Assembly: GCA_023408075.1 (NCBI GenBank)
Contig: JAEYKW010000042.1
Coordinates: 62,001-126,000 of the forward strand
Direction of reading: 5' to 3'
Source of the DNA: Bacillota bacterium
GTDB taxonomy: Bacteria; Bacillota; Clostridia; Christensenellales; SZUA-584
DNA length: 64,000 bases
Of the stretch, positions 50,256 through 57,771 are shown piece by piece; within the stretch, counting starts at the first letter, position 1; each line of letters opens with the position of its first letter. The notes under the pieces are model-generated. The model was not told where the DNA came from. It ran no database searches and saw nothing but the letters and a program-made list of their open reading frames with translations. The translations under genes and the position numbers were made by a program.

Positions 50256-51356
50256 CTACTCGCCGAATTCTTTTTTCACCGCAGCCAGCGCCGAGGCAAT
50301 GACCTTGTCCATATCGTAATAGCGGTATTCCGCCAAACGTCCGCCGAATATCACATGACCCTGCTGCTGCGCAAGCGCCGTGTATTTTTCCCGCAGCGCT
50401 TCGTTCTTCTCGTCGTTGACGGGATAATACGGCTCGTCGCCCTGCTCCCACTCCTTCGAATATTCCCACGTCACATGCGTCACGCTCTGCGTGCCGAACT
50501 CGAAATGCTTGTGTTCAATCGTGCGCGTGTACGGCGTTTCGGCATCGGTGTAGTTCATCACCGCCACGCCCTGATAGTTGTCCGTCTCAATGCGCTTGGT
50601 ATCCAGCGTGAGGCCGCGGTAATCGAGGCCGCCGTAGCAGCTGTCGAAAAACGCGTCGAGCTGGCCCGTGTACACGATCCTGTCCGCCATGGTTGAAAGC
50701 CGCTCGCGGTTTTTGTGGAAATCCACGCCGAGCTCCACCTTCACGCCGTCCAGCAGCTTTTCGGCAATAGGCGTATACCCGCCGATTGGGATACCCTGAT
50801 ACGGGTCGCTGAAGTAGTTGTTGTCAAACGTATAGCGCACGGGCAGCCGCCTGATGATGAACGGCGGAAGCTCTTTGCAGCTGCGCCCCCACTGCTTTTC
50901 GGTATAGCCCTTGATAAGCTTTTCGAATATATCGCGCCCGACAAGCGAGACAGCCTGCTCCTCAAGATTCGCCGGTTCACCAACAATCTCGCCGCGCTGC
51001 TGCTCGATTTTCTCTTTCGCCTGCTGCGGCGTAATCACGCCCCACATTTTACTGAATGTGTTCATGTTGAAAGGCAGATTATATAGCTCGCCATGATAAT
51101 TCGCAACCGGCGAGTTGATGTAATGGTTGAACTCGGCAAACTGCCGGATATAGTCCCAAACCTCTTTATTGCTCGTATGAAAGATATGCGCGCCGTAGGT
51201 GTGGATGTTGATGCCGTCGCGCCTCTCGGTATAGATATTGCCGCCGATATGGCCGCGTTTTTCAATCACAAGGCAGGTTTTGCGCCTCCGTTTGGCTTCA
51301 CGCGCAAATACCGCGCCAAAAAGACCGCTGCCCACGATCAGGTAGTCGTACTTCAT
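50256..51356 (-). CDS. glf: UDP-galactopyranose mutase
   Basis: A 366-residue flavoenzyme converting UDP-galactopyranose to UDP-galactofuranose. It has the FAD motif LIVGSGLFGAVFAREAKRR at residues 5-23, IEKRGHIGGNIYTE, HTYGAHIFHTSNKEVWDYI near 55 and GYTEKQWG near 150. The product feeds galactofuran-containing wall polysaccharides or glycolipids. It is a single gene next to a surface protein; no galactofuranosyltransferase is adjacent. Confidence 0.95.
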   Translation of the reverse strand: MKYDYLIVGSGLFGAVFAREAKRRRKTCLVIEKRGHIGGNIYTERRDGINIHTYGAHIFHTSNKEVWDYIRQFAEFNHYINSPVANYHGELYNLPFNMNTFSKMWGVITPQQAKEKIEQQRGEIVGEPANLEEQAVSLVGRDIFEKLIKGYTEKQWGRSCKELPPFIIRRLPVRYTFDNNYFSDPYQGIPIGGYTPIAEKLLDGVKVELGVDFHKNRERLSTMADRIVYTGQLDAFFDSCYGGLDYRGLTLDTKRIETDNYQGVAVMNYTDAETPYTRTIEHKHFEFGTQSVTHVTWEYSKEWEQGDEPYYPVNDEKNEALREKYTALAQQQGHVIFGGRLAEYRYYDMDKVIASALAAVKKEFGE

Positions 51357-51457
51357 TGATTGTCCTTTCGAATGGCCGTTGATTTTAAACTATGGGTAAA
51401 TTTCACAACGCATACGATTATAACGTGCTGCGCCGCAAATAGCAACGCAAAGGAGGG

Positions 51458-52465
51458 CTATTCAGAAAGCTCCTTGAGCGCCTGCGCCACAGCCTTAAGG
51501 TTCTCCGGCGGTGTATCCCGCGGCACCTCGCAGCCCGCCGCGCTGATGTAATGGCTGCCGCCGATTTTCACGCAATCTCTCACGGCCTGCTTAACCGACT
51601 CCTGCGTGCCCTGAAGCAGCACCGACACAGGATTATAATTGCCGCTGAAAGCGCATTGGCCGCCGTGCAGCGCCACGGCTTTGTCGAGCGGCACCATCCA
51701 GTCAAGATCGATGATGTCGCAGTGTTGCACCGGAAGATGTTCCAAAAACGGCGTGATATCGCCGCAGATATGCAGCTTCGTTTTGACGCCCATGCGCTGA
51801 ATCGCGCTTAGGAGCTTCTCCTGATAAGGCAGCGCAAACTGCCGATAGCATTTGGGGCCCGCCACCGACGCGACCGCGTCGCCGACGCCGATGATGTCCG
51901 CCCCCGCATCCACCTGCGCTTTGGCATAAACAATCGCCTGCTCAAGGCAGATATCCATGAGGTCCGTCACGAATTCCTCGTTGCAGACGAGATCCATCAA
52001 AAACTCGTTGACGCCGCGCAGGTCCGCCGCTTCGGCCATGCAGCCTTCCACCCATCCGATAATCGGCATCTGATCGCCGAGCTGCTTTTTGTAAAGCTCC
52101 ACGGCGAGCACCGACTGCGTCATCCGCTCGCTGTTTTCGGGCGCCGTGACCTTGAGCTTTAACAGGTCGGCCTCGTCCTGCAGCAGGTTTGTTCTTGCAT
52201 ACGGCACATCGTTTTCTGGGAAAACGATATCCGCGCCGAATGCCGATGCCTCGCGCATCGGGTCAGACATCACGGTCACGCAATCGAGATCGAATTTCTC
52301 CGCGGTGAGTATGTTGCCCCGGCAGAGCTCGCGGTGGTCTTTGCAGTGCTGCGAATACGGAATGCCCGCCTCGCGTGCGGCATACTGCATGATGATGTTG
52401 AAATTGGGGATGCGGTCAGTCTTTTTTCCCTCCAGCAATGAGAAAACGCGTGTCTTTGCGTTCAT
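51458..52465 (-). CDS. Uroporphyrinogen decarboxylase-family (MtaA/CmuA-like) methyltransferase
   Basis: A 335-residue protein of the UroD barrel superfamily. Its metal-site motif is KLHICGDITPFLEHL, with His and Cys zinc-type ligands, near residue 235. YISAAGCEVPRDTPPENL near 305 supplies the last Cys. These features mark cobamide:coenzyme-M-type or other corrinoid methyltransferases rather than heme UroD. ATG 52465 follows GGAGG. No corrinoid protein or methyltransferase-1 gene is adjacent, so the methyl donor and acceptor are unknown. Confidence 0.85.
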   Translation of the reverse strand: MNAKTRVFSLLEGKKTDRIPNFNIIMQYAAREAGIPYSQHCKDHRELCRGNILTAEKFDLDCVTVMSDPMREASAFGADIVFPENDVPYARTNLLQDEADLLKLKVTAPENSERMTQSVLAVELYKKQLGDQMPIIGWVEGCMAEAADLRGVNEFLMDLVCNEEFVTDLMDICLEQAIVYAKAQVDAGADIIGVGDAVASVAGPKCYRQFALPYQEKLLSAIQRMGVKTKLHICGDITPFLEHLPVQHCDIIDLDWMVPLDKAVALHGGQCAFSGNYNPVSVLLQGTQESVKQAVRDCVKIGGSHYISAAGCEVPRDTPPENLKAVAQALKELSE

Positions 52466-52640
52466 GATGATAACCTCCGGGATGAAGTGGGGGCAATTTG
52501 CTTTATTATCGCATAATTCCGCACCGCTTTCAAGCAAGGCAATGCTCCCCCCGCGGTTAACAGCCATTGCCAGCCGGCCCACTCTTGTCATCTTCTTCAA
52601 ATGCCTGTATTGTATAAGGCAATCCCCAGCAAAGGAGACT

Positions 52641-53183
52641 GTGCACACCGTGATAAAGCGGATTGATCATATTGACGGCATTCCGGCAAGCCTCAAGGGC
52701 ACGCCCGTTGAGGAGCTGATTCTCTATCAGAACTTCGCCGCGCCGCACAGGGAATACGCAACCGCGCAGATGCTGGTCGGCATGTGCATGGATAACCGCA
52801 AGCAGCTCAAAATCCCTGAGAACTTCGCGTATATCATCCGCACGGGCGGCGCGAATTTGCGGTACAGCGAATTCAAGGTGTCTTACGCGATCGCGGTGGG
52901 CGGCGTGAACCATATCGCGCTGATTGCACATGACCGCTGCGGCATGGTGAACCTTGCGGGCAAAATGCGGCCGTTTATTGAAGGGCTCTCCCGCCTTGAG
53001 AACTGGACGGCGGAGCGCGCACGGGACCACTTCCTAAATTACGCACCCATCTACGAGATAGAAGACGAAACGGAATTCGTGCTGACCGAGAGCAGACGCC
53101 TCGCCGAAAAATACAAGGGCGTCACGGTGGTTCCGCTTTACTATACGCTGGACGACAACAGGCTCAGCCTGATTGAGGAATAG
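52641..53183 (+). CDS. Beta-carbonic-anhydrase-like protein
   Basis: About 180 residues. The beta-class zinc pattern is visible: Cys49-x-Asp51-x-Arg53 (GMCMDNRKQL), a core IIRTGGANLRYSEFKVSYA, and His97-Asp-Arg-Cys100 (IAHDRCGMVNLAGK). The expected activity is CO2 hydration, but the C-terminal half is unlike the standard enzyme and a role other than hydration is possible. GTG 52641 and GTG 52650 both follow AAAGGAG and neither is ideal. Upstream in-frame extension would run antisense through the UroD-family gene and is rejected. Confidence 0.75.
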   Translation: MHTVIKRIDHIDGIPASLKGTPVEELILYQNFAAPHREYATAQMLVGMCMDNRKQLKIPENFAYIIRTGGANLRYSEFKVSYAIAVGGVNHIALIAHDRCGMVNLAGKMRPFIEGLSRLENWTAERARDHFLNYAPIYEIEDETEFVLTESRRLAEKYKGVTVVPLYYTLDDNRLSLIEE

Positions 53184-53296
53184 AATATTTTTCTTTACTG
53201 GCGTTTATTTCCTGATAAAATGTCTTATATATAACTATGACCAATTTCTTCCGTATGGTCGGCGTTTTATCAGACAGATAGGATCAGGAGAATGCT

Positions 53297-53743
53297 ATGA
53301 AAAAAATCGTCCGCTTTCTGTTATATTTGCTGACAATCGCAATACTTATCGCATACAGTCTGGTGTACTCAACGGTTGATGTTTGCGTATGCGGAAAACA
53401 TAATATTCTGCCTCAGCTGATTATGATGGCCCCAGGCACCGCATTAGTCGGCATCACACTATTGCTGATCAGCAAGAAAGCTGTTAAAGAAAACGGTAAA
53501 AAGAGAATACCTTATGATTTCATAGCCGGAATATTGGGTTTGCTGATTTCAATTCTGTGCTTTGTTCCTGCACCAAAATCATCTTTTTTCAGTATGATAA
53601 TAAATTACGATATGTCCATCATCATATTATTCCTTGGCATTTACATCAGCCTGTTTATCTTCCTGTTATACCGTCGCGCCAAAACGCTTAAGGATCAAAA
53701 GGACGGGCAAAATGTTCAGCCGCGGGATAGATCAACCCTATAA
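53297..53743 (+). CDS. Small membrane protein, first of three tandem paralogues
   Basis: A 148-residue protein with four predicted helices, at about residues 4-24, 40-62, 75-92 and 100-125, and a charged tail RRAKTLKDQKDGQNVQPRD. CAGGAG lies before ATG 53297. It is clearly related to the two genes that follow, the least similar of the three. Family and function are unknown to me. Confidence 0.75.
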   Translation: MKKIVRFLLYLLTIAILIAYSLVYSTVDVCVCGKHNILPQLIMMAPGTALVGITLLLISKKAVKENGKKRIPYDFIAGILGLLISILCFVPAPKSSFFSMIINYDMSIIILFLGIYISLFIFLLYRRAKTLKDQKDGQNVQPRDRSTL

Positions 53744-53777
53744 TCAAAAGTATTCTGTTTTGTATGAGGAGCATTCT

Positions 53778-54218
53778 ATGAAAAAAGTCATCCGCTTTCT
53801 TATTATCAGTCTCGCCCCTGTTGCCGTTCTTATTGCGTATTCCAATTTATATTTCCTTGCCCGAGTATATACGGGCAAGTACTTCGACATGCTGCCGCTT
53901 TTCATAACTGCTGTTGCAGGTTTTGCGCTGATCGGCACAGCGATATTTTTTATTTGCAGAAATGCTTTAAAGGAAACCGGTACAGCGCGCATCCCTTTTG
54001 AATACCTTGTCGGCATCGTTCTCGTCTTCTTCCCTATGCTCAGCTTATTCATCTTTATCCCGCTACCGGCGTTTTTCATTCCGGATATAGGAACCAACAT
54101 GACACTGACCGGGCTGTTTACCGGCGTATATCTGTGTTTGTTTATCGCCGTGCTGCACCGCCGTGCCAAAGCACGCAAAGATCAAAAAGCGGCGCAAAAT
54201 GTTTATCCGCTGGAATAG
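53778..54218 (+). CDS. Small membrane protein, second tandem paralogue
   Basis: A 146-residue four-helix membrane protein starting MKKVIRFLIISLAPVAVLIA and ending HRRAKARKDQKAAQNVYPLE. TGAGGAG lies eight bases before ATG 53778. The 50-base leader and first 20 codons are nearly identical to those of the third copy, while the rest has diverged. No function was recognised. Confidence 0.78.
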   Translation: MKKVIRFLIISLAPVAVLIAYSNLYFLARVYTGKYFDMLPLFITAVAGFALIGTAIFFICRNALKETGTARIPFEYLVGIVLVFFPMLSLFIFIPLPAFFIPDIGTNMTLTGLFTGVYLCLFIAVLHRRAKARKDQKAAQNVYPLE

Positions 54219-54264
54219 ATCAACCATGTAATCAAAGTATTCTGTTTTGTATGAGGAGCATTCT

Positions 54265-54708
54265 ATGAAAAAAGTCATCCGCTTTCTTATCATCAGTTTG
54301 GCACCGGTTGCCATTATTATCGCATTTGCCGTTTGCATTTTGTTAATCAGAAGTAGCTCGTTTGCTACCGACAGCTTCTATATGAATCTTTTGACTCCGG
54401 TTACGGCATACGCTTTGGCAGGCATCGTGATTGTGTTGGTCAGCAAAATGGCTCTGTCCAAAACCTTTTCAACGCGGTTTCCATTTGAATTCCTCGCAGG
54501 AATTTTGCTCGTGGTTTTATGCAATTCTTGCTTTATTGCCCCAGATCTCAATCTGGGCCAAATATTGGGTGCCATTTCCGCTTATGGGTTTCCCATGTCC
54601 AGCCTGTTCTTGGGCGCGTATATTTGTCTGTTTGTCATCTTATTATACCGATACTTCGGGGCTCTCAATGCAAAAAAAGATACCCGCAACGTTCAGCCGC
54701 TTGAGTAA
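54265..54708 (+). CDS. Small membrane protein, third tandem paralogue
   Basis: A 147-residue four-helix membrane protein starting MKKVIRFLIISLAPVAIIIA and ending NAKKDTRNVQPLE. It shares with copy 2 the same leader (ATAGATCAACC to GAGGAGCATTCT) and start. Copies 1-3 share the order helix, loop, RFPFEFLAG-like loop, two helices and a basic tail ending QPLE-like. Function unknown. Confidence 0.78.
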   Translation: MKKVIRFLIISLAPVAIIIAFAVCILLIRSSSFATDSFYMNLLTPVTAYALAGIVIVLVSKMALSKTFSTRFPFEFLAGILLVVLCNSCFIAPDLNLGQILGAISAYGFPMSSLFLGAYICLFVILLYRYFGALNAKKDTRNVQPLE

Positions 54709-54802
54709 GCCGTGTCACCTTGACAAAGCCGCCTGCATAATATAGAATTACTGGTATCTCTTTGCACTGCAGACATTCAACCAAAAAATGAATGGGCGTT
54801 CA

Positions 54803-54905
54803 ACAGTACAAACTGAGCAGGCGATGAACCGTATGGTTCGTGGGGCCGGGCCGCAATATTGCGGCAACAGATCACGTTAATCAGCGTATCTGTGGGACAG
54901 TGTAT
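54803..54905 (+). promoter_or_regulatory. NiCo (czcD) riboswitch
   Basis: The conserved aptamer parts are present: ACTGAGCAGGCGATGAACC, GGTTCGTGGGGCCGGGCCGC, GCGGCAACAGA and CTGTGGGACAGT. Downstream, TGTATGTTA/TAACATACA arms around 54900-54950 can form the expression platform. The aptamer class binds Co2+/Ni2+ and has also been proposed to respond to Fe2+. It precedes a CDF exporter, the classic target. Confidence 0.9.
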
Positions 54906-54995
54906 GTTATCCACGGGTGCGCTTTTTGTTTCCCGCTTAACATACAAAGTTGATAGAGTGCCATAGAGCTATCTTGCCTTTGGGAGGGTACTTTT

Positions 54996-55907
54996 ATGGA
55001 ACATCAGAAAAGAACCGGAATCGCGCTAGCGATGCATGTGTCTATCGTGACGATCATCGGGAATGTGATACTGAGCGCATTTAAGCTCTTTGCAGGCATT
55101 ATCGCGAATTCCGGCGCGATGATCTCCGATGCGGTGGAATCCACCGCCGATGTGCTCAGCACATTTGTCGTGATGGCGGGAATCAAGCTTTCCGGCAAGG
55201 CCAGCGACAAAAAACACCCGTACGGCCACGAGCGCATTGAATGCGTTGCCGCGATACTGCTGGCCGTGATGCTGGCGGCAGTGGGCATCGGCATCGGCTA
55301 CAGCGGCGTTATGAAAATCATCGACGGTATCGGCGGAAATATACAAACGCCCGGCGTGCTCGCGTTGATTGCGGCCATCGTCACAATCGCGGCCAAAGAG
55401 GCCATGTACTGGTACACACGCGCCGCCGCAAAAAAAGTCAACTCAGGCGCACTGATGGCGAACGCCTGGCATCACCGTTCGGACGCGCTGTCGTCAATCG
55501 GCAGCTTTGCGGGCATACTCGGCGCAAGGCTCGGCCTGCCGATACTCGACCCCGTAGCGAGCGTCGTCATCTGCTTATTCATCATTAAAACCGCGTATGG
55601 AATCTTTATGGACGCGGTACGCAAAATGACCGACGAAGCCTGCGACGATGAGGTGGTCAGCGAGATCAGGCGCGTGAGCCTCTCTCAGGACGGCGTACTC
55701 GGCATCGATCAAATTCAGACGCGGCTGTTCGGAAACCGCATTTATGTGGATATTGAGATATGCGCGGATGGGTCTGTGCCGCTGAAGCAGTCGCACGGCA
55801 TCGCTCAGCGGGTGCACGACGCCATCGAAACGGCATTCCCCGCCGTGAAGCACTGCATGGTGCATGTGAATCCGGCGGACGGTTTGGACGCGCCGCTGAC
55901 TGAGTAG
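54996..55907 (+). CDS. Cation diffusion facilitator (CDF) metal exporter
   Basis: A 303-residue inner-membrane transporter with six helices. The transport-site motifs are SDAVESTADVLS near residue 44 (the HxxxD/DxxxD-type site on helix 2, here Asp45 and Asp49) and NAWHHRSDALSS near 155 (His and Asp on helix 5). A cytoplasmic metallochaperone-like domain follows from about residue 210 (VDIEICADGSVPLKQSHGIA, HVNPAD). It exports divalent metal. The upstream NiCo riboswitch makes Co/Ni or Fe the likely substrate. GGAGGG precedes ATG 54996. Confidence 0.94.
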   Translation: MEHQKRTGIALAMHVSIVTIIGNVILSAFKLFAGIIANSGAMISDAVESTADVLSTFVVMAGIKLSGKASDKKHPYGHERIECVAAILLAVMLAAVGIGIGYSGVMKIIDGIGGNIQTPGVLALIAAIVTIAAKEAMYWYTRAAAKKVNSGALMANAWHHRSDALSSIGSFAGILGARLGLPILDPVASVVICLFIIKTAYGIFMDAVRKMTDEACDDEVVSEIRRVSLSQDGVLGIDQIQTRLFGNRIYVDIEICADGSVPLKQSHGIAQRVHDAIETAFPAVKHCMVHVNPADGLDAPLTE

Positions 55908-56111
55908 TGTTCCTCCCGGTCACGCCCCGAGGAGGCCATCAACAGGCTCTGCCCTCTTTTTCCGGGATTAATTAAGCGTATTTAAGCGGTTGACATTCCG
56001 CAAGAACTTAATATTGACTGCCCCTTTAAGGGAAATTTATGACCGCAGCATTAAGATATAAAAGCGCGAGTTTCTGGCATCACCTTTGAGGGAAAACTGT
56101 CGTCTATTAGG

Positions 56112-56160
56112 CACCTCATCCGGTGCTGCGCACCACCTTCTCCTCGAAGGAGAAGGCTTT
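56112..56160. repeat. Short palindromic repeat, family R copy 3
   Basis: CACCTCATCCGGTGCTGCG, hairpin GGTGC-TGC-GCACC, then CCTTCTCCT-CGA-AGGAGAAGG and CTTT. The gap 55908-56195 otherwise holds only a weak degenerate copy near 56083 and no gene. Confidence 0.85.
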
Positions 56161-56195
56161 ATTTTTTGCTGCACTTCCAGTGTCTGGCGTCATAA

Positions 56196-56234
56196 ACAAG
56201 CCCCGCGCGGTGCGATACCGACGGAGCTTGCGAT
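56196..56234 (-). terminator. Probable terminator of the lipoprotein gene at 56243
   Basis: On the minus strand, CAAGCTCCG pairs imperfectly with CGGGGCTTG and is followed by TTTAT. It lies just past the stop codon. Confidence 0.45.
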
Positions 56235-56242
56235 TTTCTTGT

Positions 56243-56710
56243 TTATTCGACTGTGAACGCAGCGTAGGCCGTCAGGCTGCCGCCCTGAGGATCGGTAAAT
56301 TCTTTGACAATCCGGTAATTGCCGGGTGCAAGCGTCCCATAGTTGCCCTTAAGCGTGACGGTTTCCTCGTTCGACTGTCCGGGCGATATCACATACGCGA
56401 TCGCTATCCACATCAGGTCCGAAACGGGCTTAACTTCTTCCCATGTGCCGTCCTTTTCCGCTTCTATGGACGCCATTGCGCCGTATGTATACTCCTTGTC
56501 GGATGCGTTCGTGACCGTCAGCGTGACGGACTCGGCATCCCCCGATACGGTCTGCTCCTCCACCGTCAGCTGTATATCGCCGCTGCCCGGGGCCGGCTTT
56601 TCAGACGGCTTTGTATCGGCCGAAGGCGAATCAACCAGATGCGGCGGCTGACAGGCCGCCACCATCAGCATCAGCGCCAGCGCAAGCAGCAAGAATAAAG
56701 CTTTTTTCAC
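56243..56710 (-). CDS. Lipoprotein with Ig-like domain
   Basis: A 155-residue lipoprotein. The signal peptide ends in lipobox VAAC (VKKALFLLLALALMLMVAAC), then comes a Ser/Pro linker and an Ig-like beta domain of about 105 residues (LTVTNASDKEYTYGA, GTLAPGNYRIVKEF, ending YAAFTVE). GTG 56710 is chosen because AGGAGGTGGGG lies six bases upstream; the ATG at 56731 would precede it. The fold resembles the C-terminal part of the lipoprotein at 37638. Function unknown. Confidence 0.75.
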   Translation of the reverse strand: MKKALFLLLALALMLMVAACQPPHLVDSPSADTKPSEKPAPGSGDIQLTVEEQTVSGDAESVTLTVTNASDKEYTYGAMASIEAEKDGTWEEVKPVSDLMWIAIAYVISPGQSNEETVTLKGNYGTLAPGNYRIVKEFTDPQGGSLTAYAAFTVE

Positions 56711-56781
56711 TTCCCCACCTCCTTTTGTCATTTAGACGAAAAGAAATGCGATTTGTTCCACCGAATACAGAATCCGTATGA

Positions 56782-57258
56782 TTACATAAATCTTTCAAAC
56801 CGCTCCGCGCCCGCCTTGCAGATCGGGCATACGCGCGGCGGATTCGTGTTCGCGCAAAGATACCCGCAGACGCTGCAGCGATACACGGGGTATTTTAAAG
56901 ATGCTGACATTTGCGCCGCACCCGATTCGGCCTTGGCCTGCCGCTCTTCGAGCGGCGGGCGGCGCTCAGGCACCTGCTTTTGTTTGGCTTTATCCGTCAC
57001 ATAAAGCGCGCAAAAGCACGCTCCGTATTCGGCGAGGTCGTCGTCGCGGTACACGCACGGGCAGACAATGTCCATGTTATCCTGCTTATCCCCCGTGAAC
57101 AGACGGCACGGGCAGCTTTCTATGCCGTAACGGTCTTCATTGGCGAGCAGCCCCGCAGCCAGGTCGGCCACGAACTCCTCATCGGGGTTCAGCGTATAGC
57201 CCCCTGCCGCCGCGTCTTTCCTGAGCTTCTCAAGCCTTTTTTGCAGACGCTCATCCAT
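56782..57258 (-). CDS. Ferredoxin:thioredoxin reductase catalytic-type subunit fused to rubredoxin-like domain
   Basis: A 158-residue redox protein. Residues about 20-95 are the FTR catalytic domain, with CPC at 49-51, CPCVYRD at 66-72 and CFCALY at 81-86, which hold the [4Fe-4S] cluster and active disulfide. Residues about 124-158 are a rubredoxin-like knuckle (YRCSVCGYLC at 127-135 and CPIC at 144-147). No FTR variable subunit is present. It is encoded two bases after the glutaredoxin-like gene, its probable reduction target, so the pair would carry electrons from ferredoxin to protein thiols. Confidence 0.88.
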   Translation of the reverse strand: MDERLQKRLEKLRKDAAAGGYTLNPDEEFVADLAAGLLANEDRYGIESCPCRLFTGDKQDNMDIVCPCVYRDDDLAEYGACFCALYVTDKAKQKQVPERRPPLEERQAKAESGAAQMSASLKYPVYRCSVCGYLCANTNPPRVCPICKAGAERFERFM

Positions 57259-57260
57259 GG

Positions 57261-57545
57261 CTATTCTCCGATCAGCGCGGCCAATGCGTCCTCATCATAT
57301 CCGATGATGCAGTCTTTGCCGTTGATCACGATGGTGGGAAAGGACCCCGCCCGGTTAAATTTAAGCTGCTGCTGACGGACCACATCCGACTCCCTGCCCT
57401 CCAGCCTGTCCACGTCAATATACGCATACCGGATGCCGTTATTGTTAAAAAACGCTTTGGTCTTTTTGCACCATCCGCATGTGCTCAGCGCGAAAATCTT
57501 GATGTCTCCGATATCGCGCCCGTCAACCTCTATGAAATTTGCCAT
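57261..57545 (-). CDS. Glutaredoxin-like thiol protein
   Basis: A 94-residue thioredoxin-fold protein. The redox motif is CGWC at residues 23-26 (LSTCGWCKKTKAFFNN) and the cis-Pro is in SFPTIVINGKDCIIGYD near 70, typical of NrdH/glutaredoxin-like proteins. ATG 57545 begins MANFIEVDGRD. It is the first gene of the two-gene operon with the FTR-rubredoxin fusion, which suggests ferredoxin-linked rather than glutathione-linked reduction. Confidence 0.9.
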   Translation of the reverse strand: MANFIEVDGRDIGDIKIFALSTCGWCKKTKAFFNNNGIRYAYIDVDRLEGRESDVVRQQQLKFNRAGSFPTIVINGKDCIIGYDEDALAALIGE

Positions 57546-57771
57546 TCACGTTTTGTTCCTTTCAGATAGATACATTCATATTACATGAAATAAACCGCTG
57601 CCGCAAGTTTATAGGGCGGATAAAATTAAGCTCAGCCGATTTCATATTTCCTCGGGCATACCGACCCGCATTTGCCCCGGCAATTTTGTTCAATCAACAA
57701 GCGCCGTCATCCCGCATTTTTTACCGAATATGGGAGATGATAATTGTTACGTTAAAATAATGAGGGGCATT

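Noticed and set aside
52146..52640. Upstream extension of the carbonic-anhydrase-like gene
   Set aside because: It would run antisense through the UroD-family gene. The zinc-protein homology and the ribosome site begin only near 52630-52650.
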